Part shown: piece by piece, positions 32,898-41,236 of the stretch | Numbering within the stretch: position 1 is the stretch's first letter | Layout: every line of letters starts with the position of its first letter | Translations under genes and position numbers: made by a program | Origin: Sulfopaludibacter sp035606355 | Lineage (GTDB): Bacteria; Acidobacteriota; Terriglobia; Bryobacterales; Bryobacteraceae | Direction of reading: 5' to 3' | NCBI GenBank assembly: GCA_035606355.1 | Contig: DATNFO010000041.1 | Coordinates: 186,001 to 250,000, forward strand | Length of the DNA: 64,000 nt | Notes under the pieces: generated by a model | What the model was told of the DNA's origin: nothing | Database searches by the model: none | What the model saw: only the letters and a program-made list of their open reading frames with translations

Positions 32898-35645
32898 ATG
32901 CTGGACCGGATCACGGTGCATGGCGCGCGCCAGCACAATCTGAAGAACATCGATGTGGAGATTCCCCGCAATACCCTCACGGTCATCACGGGATTGAGCG
33001 GCAGCGGGAAAAGCTCCCTTGCCTTCGACACCATCTACGCCGAGGGGCAGCGCCGCTACGTGGAGACCCTGTCCACCTATGCCCGGCAATTCCTGGATCA
33101 GATGGAGCGGCCCGAAGTGGATTCAATCGATGGTCTGAGCCCGGCCATCTCCATCGAGCAGAAGACCACCAGCCGCAGTCCACGGTCTACCGTAGGCACA
33201 ATCACGGAAATCTACGATTACCTGCGGCTGCTGTACTCGTCCATCGGAGTTCCGCATTGCCCCGTCTGCGGGAACGAGATCTCCCGCCAAACTACCGAAC
33301 AAATTCTGCAGCACGTGCTCGCGCTGAAACCGGAAGATCGAATCATGGTCATGGCCCCGGTGGTCCGCGGGCGCAAGGGCGAGTATAAGAAGGACCTGGA
33401 AAAATACGCACGTCAGGGTTTTGTTCGTGCACGCATTGATGGCGTGCTGCGGTCGCTGGACGAAGATGTTCCGCTGGACCGCCGCAAGAATCACACGATC
33501 GAAGTGGTAGTGGACCGGCTGCTGGTGAAACCGGGCATCGAAAAGCGCCTCGAAGCGTCCATCGAGACGGCGACCAAACTGACAGGCGGGCTGGTGCTGG
33601 TCTCGGTGGTAAACGGCGAAGAGCGTCTGTATTCGCAAAAGCTGGCGTGCATGGAGTGCGGCACCAGCATTCCTCAACTGGAACCACGGTCGTTCTCATT
33701 CAACAGTCCGTACGGCGCATGCGAAGAGTGTCACGGTCTTGGCGAACTCTGGGCGTTCGATCCGGTGAAGGTGCTGGTGGACCCTGCAAAGCCGCTGTTG
33801 GAAGGCGGGCTTGGTCCGGGCGGATCCTCCTACAGCGTGAATCAGGGCATTCAGGCGCTCGCTTCGAAATGCCGGATCAACATCAAAAAGCCGTTCGACA
33901 AGTTGTCGAAGAAGCATCAGGAGATGCTGCTGCAAGGCGCAAACGGAATGCCCGGCATTCTGGCGATTCTGCAGAAATCTTATGACGAGGCGCCGGAAGG
34001 CTATCGCGACTGGCTGACCGACTACATGTCGCCGGTGGAATGCCCGTCGTGCCACGGCAAGCGGCTGCGTCCAGCGAGCCTCTCGGTGCGCGTGAAGAAT
34101 TTTTCGATTGCCGAATTTACGTCGCTGCCGTTGGCGCGTGCGCTGGTTACGGTGCGGAACTGGGAGCTTTCCGGGCGCGAGTCGCAGATTGCCGGCCGGG
34201 TGCTCGATGAAGTGCGGCGGCGGCTGGAATTTCTGTCGGCCGTCGGGTTGGATTACCTGAGCTTGGATCGCTCGGCTGCCACCTTGTCGGGCGGCGAAGC
34301 GCAGCGCATACGGCTGGCCACCCAGATCGGCTCCAAGCTGCGCGGTGTTCTCTACGTGCTCGACGAGCCCTCCATCGGGTTGCATCCACGCGATAACGAG
34401 CGGCTGCTGGAAACGCTGACGCAACTTCGAGACATGGGCAATACCGTACTCGTGGTGGAGCACGATGCGGAGACGATTGAACGCGCCGATTACGTCATCG
34501 ATCTTGGACCCGGCGCAGGCCGCCTGGGCGGAGCGCTGGTGGCGGCGGGCAAGCCGTCGGAAATTGCCGCCAATCCCGATTCCCTGACGGGCCGGTATCT
34601 CGCCGGCACGGCGCAAATTCCCATTCCGGCGGCGCGGCGCAAGGCGAACGGAAAAAATCTCGCGATCCATGGCGCGCGCGAGCACAACCTGAAAGACGTA
34701 GATGTGGAAATTCCGCTCGGGCTGCTCACGGTGGTCACCGGCGTCTCCGGCAGCGGAAAATCCACGCTCGTCAATGAGATTCTCTACCGGTCCTTAGCGC
34801 GCGAGATTTACGGGTCTCACGACGAGCCGGGCGAACACACGTCGATCGAGGGCATAGGGAATATCGATAAGGTGGTGCGCATCGATCAGGCGCCCATCGG
34901 CCGTACACCGCGGTCGAATCCGAGCACGTACACCGGCCTGTTTACGCCCATCCGCGATTTGTATTCGATGCTGCCGGAATCGCGCGAGCGCGGCTACAAG
35001 CCCGGCAGGTTCAGCTTCAACGTGAAGGGCGGACGGTGCGAAGCGTGTCAGGGAGATGGCCTCAAGCGCATCGAGATGAACTTCCTGCCGGACGTCTATG
35101 TCACTTGCGACGTGTGTCGCGGACGGCGCTACAATCACGAAACGCTTCAGGTGAAGTACAAGGAGAAGAGCATCGCGGACCTGCTGGATTGCACGGTGGA
35201 AGAGGCGCTGCCGCTGATGGAGAATCTGCCGCAGATCCGCGCCAAGTTGCAAACGCTCTATGATGTGGGCTTGGGTTACGTGCACCTGGGTCAGTCTTCC
35301 ACGACACTGTCGGGCGGTGAAGCGCAGCGCATCAAGCTTGCCAAAGAGCTGAGCAAGCGCCAGACAGGCCGCACGTTTTATCTTTTAGACGAACCCACCA
35401 CCGGGCTCCACTTCGACGACGTTCGAAAGCTGCTGGACGTGCTGCAGCGCCTGGTGGATCTCGGCAACACCGTCGTGGTGATCGAGCACAATACGGATGT
35501 GATGAAGAGCGCCGATTGGATTATCGATCTGGGTCCCGACGGCGGAGAGTATGGCGGCCGGATCGTCGCCTGCGGCACGCCGGAGCAAGTTGCCCGCAAC
35601 AAAAAAAGCTACACCGCGGCAGCGTTGCGTAAGGTGCTGCAATGA
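32898..35645 (+). CDS. uvrA: Excinuclease ABC subunit A
   Basis: A 915-residue DNA-damage recognition ATPase of nucleotide excision repair. Two ABC ATPase modules are intact: GLSGSGKS (32-39) and a second GVSGSGKST, each with a signature LSGGEAQRI and Walker B (LYVLDEPSIGLH and FYLLDEPTTGLH). The zinc modules CPVCG, CMECG with CEECHGLG, and CEACQGDG with CDVCRGRRY are present. The length is typical. Its stop overlaps the next gene by 4 bp (ATGA). Confidence 0.97.
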   Translation: MLDRITVHGARQHNLKNIDVEIPRNTLTVITGLSGSGKSSLAFDTIYAEGQRRYVETLSTYARQFLDQMERPEVDSIDGLSPAISIEQKTTSRSPRSTVGTITEIYDYLRLLYSSIGVPHCPVCGNEISRQTTEQILQHVLALKPEDRIMVMAPVVRGRKGEYKKDLEKYARQGFVRARIDGVLRSLDEDVPLDRRKNHTIEVVVDRLLVKPGIEKRLEASIETATKLTGGLVLVSVVNGEERLYSQKLACMECGTSIPQLEPRSFSFNSPYGACEECHGLGELWAFDPVKVLVDPAKPLLEGGLGPGGSSYSVNQGIQALASKCRINIKKPFDKLSKKHQEMLLQGANGMPGILAILQKSYDEAPEGYRDWLTDYMSPVECPSCHGKRLRPASLSVRVKNFSIAEFTSLPLARALVTVRNWELSGRESQIAGRVLDEVRRRLEFLSAVGLDYLSLDRSAATLSGGEAQRIRLATQIGSKLRGVLYVLDEPSIGLHPRDNERLLETLTQLRDMGNTVLVVEHDAETIERADYVIDLGPGAGRLGGALVAAGKPSEIAANPDSLTGRYLAGTAQIPIPAARRKANGKNLAIHGAREHNLKDVDVEIPLGLLTVVTGVSGSGKSTLVNEILYRSLAREIYGSHDEPGEHTSIEGIGNIDKVVRIDQAPIGRTPRSNPSTYTGLFTPIRDLYSMLPESRERGYKPGRFSFNVKGGRCEACQGDGLKRIEMNFLPDVYVTCDVCRGRRYNHETLQVKYKEKSIADLLDCTVEEALPLMENLPQIRAKLQTLYDVGLGYVHLGQSSTTLSGGEAQRIKLAKELSKRQTGRTFYLLDEPTTGLHFDDVRKLLDVLQRLVDLGNTVVVIEHNTDVMKSADWIIDLGPDGGEYGGRIVACGTPEQVARNKKSYTAAALRKVLQ

Positions 35646-36601
35646 GCCGGTACGACAAAGCGCCGCTGGACCTTTCCGGCCTGAAGACCGTGAGCCTGCG
35701 CGACCGCGGCGGCAAGGTGAAGACCGGCGATTTCGCTCGCGCTTACCAAAAGGGCAGCGGCGTTTCCGGGTTGATCGATTCCCTGCCGCACATTCTCGCC
35801 GGCGATTCCTTTCGCGCCGTTGTCGAGGCCATTGCCTCCGCGCGCGCCCGCAACCGCGCGATCCTCTGGGGACTCGGCGGCCACACCATCAAGTGCGGGC
35901 TCGCGCCGGTTTTGCTGGACCTCATGCGGCGCGGCTTTGCTACCGGCTTTGCAGTCAACGGTGCGGCGTCGATTCACGATTTCGAGATCGCGCTCGCCGG
36001 GCACACCAGCGAAGACGTGGAAGCCGTGCTGCCGGATGGCCGTTTCGGATCGGCAGAGGAAACGGGCCGTGAGATGAACCGCGCAATCGCCGCCGGCGAT
36101 CGGGAAGGTCTCGGCATGGGTGAGGCCCTCGGCCGCTGGCTGGAACTGACGGCCGCGCCCGAGTTCGCCCCCTGCAGCCTCTTGCTTAGCGCTTATCGCG
36201 ATCGCGTTCCCGTCACCGTCCATGTCGCGATCGGCACGGACACGCCGCACACACATCCTGCCGCGGATGCCGCGGCCATCGGCAGCACCACGCATCGGGA
36301 CTTTCGCCTGTTTTGCTCTTACGCCGCCGATTTGCACGAAGGCGGCGTCTACATCAACGTGGGTTCCGCCGTCGTGTTGCCCGAAGTCTTCCTGAAGGCG
36401 GTTTCGGCAGTGCGTAATCTGCGTCATCCGCTGGGCAATTTCACAACGGTCAATCTGGACTTTCTGCAGCATTACCGCCCGCGCGTGAACGTGGTGGAGC
36501 GCCCGCACGCGCAGACCGGCGGCAAAGGCTACGCTCTCACAGGTCACCACGAACTCTTAGTTCCCCTTTTGGCCGCAGCCCTCATCGAGAAAGAAGCATG
36601 A
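35642..36601 (+). CDS. Deoxyhypusine-synthase-like Rossmann protein, function uncertain
   Basis: A 319-residue cytoplasmic protein. The central part (ILWGLGGHTIKCGLAPVLLD, then GFAVNGAASIHDFEIALAGH) resembles the NAD-binding core of the deoxyhypusine synthase fold (TTAGG-ED type motif), but the substrate-lysine motif of true deoxyhypusine synthase is not recognisable. Bacteria also lack eIF5A, so a different reaction is expected; homospermidine-synthase-like or other activities are possible. Other notable segments are TVHVAIGTDTPHTHPAADAA and GGVYINVGSAVVLPEVFLKA. It sits in a tight run with uvrA upstream (4-bp overlap) and the CPBP protease downstream (4-bp overlap). Confidence 0.7.
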   Translation: MSRYDKAPLDLSGLKTVSLRDRGGKVKTGDFARAYQKGSGVSGLIDSLPHILAGDSFRAVVEAIASARARNRAILWGLGGHTIKCGLAPVLLDLMRRGFATGFAVNGAASIHDFEIALAGHTSEDVEAVLPDGRFGSAEETGREMNRAIAAGDREGLGMGEALGRWLELTAAPEFAPCSLLLSAYRDRVPVTVHVAIGTDTPHTHPAADAAAIGSTTHRDFRLFCSYAADLHEGGVYINVGSAVVLPEVFLKAVSAVRNLRHPLGNFTTVNLDFLQHYRPRVNVVERPHAQTGGKGYALTGHHELLVPLLAAALIEKEA

Positions 36602-37368
36602 GCGACGCGCCGCCTCCTCTCACGCCCGAGTTCGAGCAGCTCCCGCCCGCTCCTCCGCCTCCGCCCGAGCACGAAGCATTCTGGGGGTGGACGGACCTGC
36701 TGTTTCTCTGCGGCATCGCGCTGCCCTGCATGTTCCTTGGCATCCTGGTGGTGAAAGCCGTGATGCGGATTTTCCACCTTCACGCGGGTGTGTCGGTGGA
36801 GGAGTTGCTTCCCGAACAGACGCTCGGTTACGTCTTATTCTTCTTCGCTGTTTACCTCATCTTTCGCGCGCAATACGGCCGGCCATTCTGGCAGTCGCTC
36901 GCGTGGAAACCCATGCGGATACCGTTAGGCATGGTCGCGGTCGCGGGAGTTGCCGCGGCGATCCTGGTGGCTTATGCGAGCTGGTTTGTGCGGACTCCGG
37001 ATACGCCGAACCAGATGACGGAGATGATGCAGGACCGCGTGTCGCTCGTACTGCTGGCGATCTTCGGTGTCACGGTAGCGCCGCTTTCCGAAGAACTCGC
37101 GTTTCGCGGCTTTCTGCAGCCGTTGATCGCGCGCAGCGCCGGGCCTGTGGCCGGGATCATCGGCGCGGCCATTCCGTTCGGGTTGCTGCACTATCATGAA
37201 TACGGCAACTCCTGGCGGCACGCAGTGGTGATCTCGCTGGCCGGCGCCACGTTCGGCGTCATGCGGCAGGTTACCGGTTCCACCAAGGCCGCCACTCTGA
37301 TGCACGCCTCTTATAACGGATTTTTGTTTATTGCCATCCTAAAAAAGGATTTGCCTCACCTATGGTAG
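36598..37368 (+). CDS. CPBP-family intramembrane metalloprotease
   Basis: A 256-residue multi-pass membrane protein. A Pro-rich cytosolic start (PPPLTPEFEQLPPAPPPPPE) is followed by several helices and the CPBP/Abi signature: EELAFRGF for the catalytic Glu pair and Arg, a His in FGLLHYHE, and a late MHASYNG. These enzymes process membrane substrates or give bacteriocin self-immunity. The substrate here is unknown. It overlaps its neighbours by 4 and 7 bp and is clearly part of the uvrA to mtnA run. Confidence 0.88.
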   Translation: MSDAPPPLTPEFEQLPPAPPPPPEHEAFWGWTDLLFLCGIALPCMFLGILVVKAVMRIFHLHAGVSVEELLPEQTLGYVLFFFAVYLIFRAQYGRPFWQSLAWKPMRIPLGMVAVAGVAAAILVAYASWFVRTPDTPNQMTEMMQDRVSLVLLAIFGVTVAPLSEELAFRGFLQPLIARSAGPVAGIIGAAIPFGLLHYHEYGNSWRHAVVISLAGATFGVMRQVTGSTKAATLMHASYNGFLFIAILKKDLPHLW

Positions 37369-38393
37369 AAACAATCGAGTGGAAAGACGGCGCCGTGGTC
37401 ATGATTGACCAGACGCGCCTTCCGCTGGAGACTACATACGTTCACTGCCGGACTTACCAGGAGGTCGCGACGGCGATTCGCGACATGATTATTCGCGGCG
37501 CTCCGGCCATCGGAGTTGCGGCTGCTATGGGCGTTGCGCTCGGCGCGCAAGCCGCGGCCGAGAGCACGCTGGATTCCGAGATGCAGACCATCTGCGATGC
37601 TCTCGCTGCGACGCGCCCCACCGCGGTGAATCTCTTCTGGGCGATCGACCGCATGAAGCGCGTCTACGAGGGGGTGCGCGGCCGGCCGATCGGCGAAATC
37701 CGCAAGCGCCTGCTCGATGAGGCGATCCTGATTCGCGAAGAGGATATCGCCATCTGCCGGGCGATCGGCCGAAACGGCGCGGCCCTGGTGCCGGATCGCC
37801 GGACTGTTCTTACCCACTGCAACGCGGGTGCGCTCGCCACCGCGGGCTACGGTACCGCGCTCGGCGTGGTTCGCGCGGCGGTCGAGAGCGGCAAACAGAT
37901 CGACGTTTTCGCCGACGAGACCCGGCCGTTCCTGCAAGGCGCGCGCCTCACCGTGTGGGAATTGCAGCAGGACGGCATCCCCACCACACTCATCACGGAT
38001 AACATGGCGGGGCACTTCATGAAGAGCGGCCGCATCGGCTGTGTGGTGGTGGGCGCGGACCGGATCGCGGCGAACGGCGATGTCGCGAACAAGGTGGGCA
38101 CTTACTCCGTGGCCGTGCTTGCCCGGGAGAACGGTGTACCGTTCTTTGTCGCGGCCCCGATCTCCACCCTAGACTTAACTCTCGATTCCGGCGACCGGAT
38201 CCCGATTGAACAGCGGCCGGCCGCCGAAGTAACGCACGTCTTCGGCAATCGGGTGGCTCCGCAGGGAACCGCGGTTCAGAATCCCGCGTTCGATGTAACT
38301 CCGGCGCGCTACGTCACCGCTATTATTACCGAAAAGGGCGTCGCACGCGCTCCGTTCGAAACTTCCTTGAAAGAACTTACTCGTGAAAAGTAA
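37362..38393 (+). CDS. mtnA: Methylthioribose-1-phosphate isomerase
   Basis: Isomerises 5-methylthioribose-1-phosphate to the ribulose form in methionine salvage. The 343-residue length is typical. The catalytic Cys lies in THCNAGALATAGYGTALGV and the catalytic Asp in VVGADRIAANGD, and the substrate loop RGAPAIG is near the N-terminus. No other salvage gene (mtnB, C, D) is adjacent, so the pathway may be partial or scattered. It is co-directional with the CPBP gene and the thioredoxin-like gene. Confidence 0.95.
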   Translation: MVETIEWKDGAVVMIDQTRLPLETTYVHCRTYQEVATAIRDMIIRGAPAIGVAAAMGVALGAQAAAESTLDSEMQTICDALAATRPTAVNLFWAIDRMKRVYEGVRGRPIGEIRKRLLDEAILIREEDIAICRAIGRNGAALVPDRRTVLTHCNAGALATAGYGTALGVVRAAVESGKQIDVFADETRPFLQGARLTVWELQQDGIPTTLITDNMAGHFMKSGRIGCVVVGADRIAANGDVANKVGTYSVAVLARENGVPFFVAAPISTLDLTLDSGDRIPIEQRPAAEVTHVFGNRVAPQGTAVQNPAFDVTPARYVTAIITEKGVARAPFETSLKELTREK

Positions 38394-38394
38394 T

Positions 38395-38898
38395 ATGCGA
38401 AAACTTCTCCCCCTTTTTCTCTGCGCCGTAGCTCTCTGTTTCGCTCAGTACGGCGGACGCCGGGCTCCCGGTTGGGCGCTCCCCGACAGCAAGATGAATA
38501 TCACCGATCTTGCCGATTTTCGCGGCAAATATGTGCTGCTGGAATTCATGCAGACCAACTGTCCGCACTGTGCCGCCTTCGCGGATGTGTTGAAGCAAGC
38601 CGAGCAGCGGTATGGATCGAAGGTCCAGGTAATCGCGGTCGTGAAAGCGCCTGAGGACAATGCGGCCACGGTAGGCCAATATGTGGCCGGACATGGCGTC
38701 AATTACCCGGTGCTATTCGACGCCGGCCAGATGATGTATTCGTATCTGCGTTCCAATCAGATGACCTTTCCTCATCTCTACGTCATTGACCCGGGCGGCA
38801 CGATCGTACGCGACTGGACTTACGGGCTTACGACAAGAGATATCTTCGAGGGCAAAGGCCTGTTGATGAATCTGGACGCGATTATCAACAAGAAGTAG
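38395..38898 (+). CDS. Exported thioredoxin-like (TlpA/AhpC-type) protein
   Basis: A 167-residue periplasmic protein with signal peptide MRKLLPLFLCAVALCFAQYG, then a thioredoxin fold carrying a CPHC active site (MQTNCPHCAAF), the cis-Pro region (MTFPHLYVIDPGG) and a C-terminal helix. The CxxC sits in the TlpA/ResA pattern, so it probably reduces disulfides of exported proteins or cytochrome c. An in-frame GTG at 38383 is an alternative start inside mtnA. It is the last gene of the run from uvrA. Confidence 0.87.
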   Translation: MRKLLPLFLCAVALCFAQYGGRRAPGWALPDSKMNITDLADFRGKYVLLEFMQTNCPHCAAFADVLKQAEQRYGSKVQVIAVVKAPEDNAATVGQYVAGHGVNYPVLFDAGQMMYSYLRSNQMTFPHLYVIDPGGTIVRDWTYGLTTRDIFEGKGLLMNLDAIINKK

Positions 38899-38907
38899 CG
38901 CCCCGGC

Positions 38908-39981
38908 CTAACTGTGGCGGATCACCAGCACGTCGCCGTCTTTGACGATGTACTCCTTGCCTTCCAGGCGGAGCATGCCTTTTTCGCGTACGCCGGCGTA
39001 GCCTCCGAAATCCACCAGGTTCTTCCAGTTCACCACTTCGGCGCGGATGAACTTCTTTTCGAAGTCGGAGTGAATGGCTCCGGCGGCCTTGACGGCCGTG
39101 CTGTTCATGGGAATGGTCCATGCGCGGCATTCGTCTTCACCGGCAGTGAGGAAGCTCATCAACCCGAGTAGCGAGTAAGTCGCCGAGATGAGGCGCTCGA
39201 GTCCCGATTCCTGTAATCCGTAACTCGACAGATACTCCTTTTGCTCCTCGCGCGGCAGTTCCGCAAGCTCGGCTTCGACTTTTCCGCAGACGGCCGTCGC
39301 CGAGACGCCGCGCCGTCCGGCGATGGGACCTTGCAGGAATTCGTGCTCGCGGTCATGGAGCTTAGCCGTATCCTCCTCGCCGATATTGAGCACATACAGC
39401 ATCTGTTTTTGCGAAAGGAACTGGAAGCCGCGGATGCGCTTCTCGTCTTCAGCGTCGAATTCGAGTTGCCGCAAGGGTCGATTGTCTTCGAGCGCAGCCT
39501 TGCACCTGGCAAGCACGTCGAATTCGCGATCGAGTTCCGGGTTCTTGATTTTTTTGCGATCTTTGTCGAGCCGTTCCAGGCGTTTCTCGATCACTACAAG
39601 GTCGCTGAGGATCAGCTCGGTTTCGACGTCCTCCAGATCGCGCACGGGGTCGACGGAGCCCTTTTCGTGCGGCACGGTTTCATCGGCGAACAGGCGCAGC
39701 ACCTGGGCAAACGCGTCCACGTTGCGCAGGCTCGCGACATAGCTGGCGTCGCGCAGACTCTCTTTCGAGATGGAGGGCATGTCCACGTACTCGACGGTGG
39801 CGTATGTGGTCTTGTTCGGCTGGAAGAGTTGCGCGAGAGCGTCCAGGCGCGCATCGGGCACCTTGGCGACGCCGGTGCGCACTGCCGTAGAGCCGATGCG
39901 CGACTCCTGGGCGACGCCCGTGAGAATAGTGAATAGCGAGGTCTTGCCTACCATGGGCAGGCCGATAATGGCTGTCTTCAT
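38908..39981 (-). CDS. ychF: YchF/Obg-like GTP/ATP-binding protein with altered switch II
   Basis: A 357-residue P-loop NTPase of the YchF (DUF933) family. The P-loop is GLPMVGKTS (7-15, usually GLPNVGKST). The middle is a helical coiled region, the YchF-specific base-recognition segment reads LNIGE, and the C-terminal TGS-like domain (RAWTIPMNSTAVKAAGAIHS, then FEKKFIRAEVV, EYIVKDGDV) is well conserved. The G3 motif, normally VDIAGLVKGAS, reads VDMPSISKES, so the Gly that binds the gamma-phosphate is absent and the loop is shortened. The protein therefore looks like a divergent or regulatory YchF. Confidence 0.85.
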   Translation of the reverse strand: MKTAIIGLPMVGKTSLFTILTGVAQESRIGSTAVRTGVAKVPDARLDALAQLFQPNKTTYATVEYVDMPSISKESLRDASYVASLRNVDAFAQVLRLFADETVPHEKGSVDPVRDLEDVETELILSDLVVIEKRLERLDKDRKKIKNPELDREFDVLARCKAALEDNRPLRQLEFDAEDEKRIRGFQFLSQKQMLYVLNIGEEDTAKLHDREHEFLQGPIAGRRGVSATAVCGKVEAELAELPREEQKEYLSSYGLQESGLERLISATYSLLGLMSFLTAGEDECRAWTIPMNSTAVKAAGAIHSDFEKKFIRAEVVNWKNLVDFGGYAGVREKGMLRLEGKEYIVKDGDVLVIRHS

Positions 39982-39993
39982 ATAAGGAGCGGT

Positions 39994-40977
39994 CTACAGG
40001 GGGACTTCCACCTGGCTCAAAATTTCGTGGATGATGCGCTCGCCCACGTCGGCGCGGCGCTGCACCAGAGTGGTGCGGGTGTTGATGACGACGCGGTGCG
40101 CGAATAAGGGAGCCGCGAGGCGCTTGACGTCGTCAGGGATGGCGTACTCGCGACGCTCAAGAAGCGCGAGAGCCTGTACGGCGCGATAGAGCGCCTGGGA
40201 GCCGCGCGGGCTGACGCCGAGCGCGAGAGATTCGTGATTGCGGGTGCGCTCGACGATCGCAAGCATATAGTCGACGAGAGAATCCTGAACGGCGACGCGA
40301 GGCACCGCTTCCTGCAATCGCACCACGTCATCGGCGGAAAGGCCGGACGATGCGGGCTGCTGCGTATCGCGATCGCGGCTGCGCAGGATCTCGCGCTCGC
40401 TCGCCGCATCGGGATAGCCCATACGGAGCCGCATCAGAAATCGATCGAGTTGGGATTCGGGCAGGGGGTAGGTGCCGTGGTGCTCCACCGGATTCTGCGT
40501 GGCGATCACCATGAACGGCCGGGGCAGCGAGTGCGATCGGCCGTCGATGGTCACCTGCGCTTCGTTCATGGCTTCGAGCAGCGCGGACTGCGTCTTCGGA
40601 GTGGTGCGATTGATCTCGTCGGCGAGCAGGAAGTTGGTGAAGATGGGGCCGGGTTTGAATTCGAAGATTTCCGACTGGACATTGTAGATGGTGACCCCGA
40701 GAACATCGCTGGGCAGCATGTCGCTGGTGAACTGGAGGCGATGGAAGCGGCAGGAAGCGGAGCGGGCCAGCGCCTGCGCGAGCGTGGTTTTACCGACACC
40801 GGGCACGTCTTCAATGAGCAGATGTCCGCGCGCGAGCAGGCACACCACGGCAAGCCGGACAACCTCCGCCTTGCCTCGGATTGCGGAGCCGATGATGGTC
40901 TGCAGTTCGGCAAGTTTGGAAGGGATATCTGGCGAGAATCCAGCCGGCGAGGCAATGGTCGACTCCCGCTGCGTCAT
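39994..40977 (-). CDS. MoxR-family AAA+ ATPase
   Basis: A 327-residue AAA+ ATPase. Walker A is EDVPGVGKTTLAQAL, Walker B is in LLADEINRTTPKTQSALLEA, sensor 1 is MVIATQNPVE, and the C-terminal lid contains LGVSPRGSQALYRAVQ. MoxR proteins act as chaperones that fit metal or assemble complexes, commonly with VWA partners encoded beside them. Here no VWA gene is adjacent, though three VWA genes exist elsewhere in the window. It is followed on the other side by tRNA-Val. Confidence 0.93.
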   Translation of the reverse strand: MTQRESTIASPAGFSPDIPSKLAELQTIIGSAIRGKAEVVRLAVVCLLARGHLLIEDVPGVGKTTLAQALARSASCRFHRLQFTSDMLPSDVLGVTIYNVQSEIFEFKPGPIFTNFLLADEINRTTPKTQSALLEAMNEAQVTIDGRSHSLPRPFMVIATQNPVEHHGTYPLPESQLDRFLMRLRMGYPDAASEREILRSRDRDTQQPASSGLSADDVVRLQEAVPRVAVQDSLVDYMLAIVERTRNHESLALGVSPRGSQALYRAVQALALLERREYAIPDDVKRLAAPLFAHRVVINTRTTLVQRRADVGERIIHEILSQVEVPL

Positions 40978-41086
40978 TTCCTTTCAATGATAACGTAGGG
41001 TGACAGCGAAGTGGCGGGAATCGCGGATTTCAGGTAGACTGAGAAGCTGGCGCTCCCAAGCGTCACGTTTCACGCCTACCGAATCA

Positions 41087-41163
41087 GGGCGCGTAGCTCA
41101 GTTGGTTAGAGCGCCTGCTTCACACGCAGGAGGTCACAGGTTCGAGTCCTGTCGCGCCCACCA
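41087..41163 (+). tRNA. tRNA-Val (anticodon CAC)
   Basis: A complete cloverleaf: acceptor stem GGGCGCG paired with CGCGCCC, D-arm GCTCAGTTGGTTAGAGC, anticodon stem CCTGC/GCAGG around the loop TTCACAC (anticodon CAC), variable region, T-arm ACAGGTTCGAGTCCTGT, discriminator A and an encoded CCA. Its 3' half is the attachment site of the integrative element that begins directly downstream. Confidence 0.97.
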
Positions 41164-41165
41164 TT
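41119..41165 (+). repeat. 47-bp attachment-site repeat, tRNA copy
   Basis: From TTCACACGCAGGAGGTCACA in the anticodon loop through the CCA to ATT, this 47-bp stretch matches 57225-57271 exactly in reverse complement. An integrase gene points at it from 70 bp away, so it is the attachment site used for insertion. Confidence 0.92.
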
Positions 41166-41208
41166 ATTTTCAAGAGGATTCACACGGAGGGATAGTTCGG
41201 AGGGAGTG

Positions 41209-41229
41209 TTTGTGACGTGGTTTGTGACG
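41209..41229 (-). promoter_or_regulatory. Paired arm-type sites near the left end
   Basis: TTTGTGACG occurs at 41209-41217 and again at 41221-41229, 12 bp apart. The reverse complement CGTCACAAA, with the same spacing, lies at 57437-57457 near the other end of the element. Integrases of this type bind short repeats near each attachment site. Confidence 0.6.
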
Positions 41230-41236
41230 TAACCGC

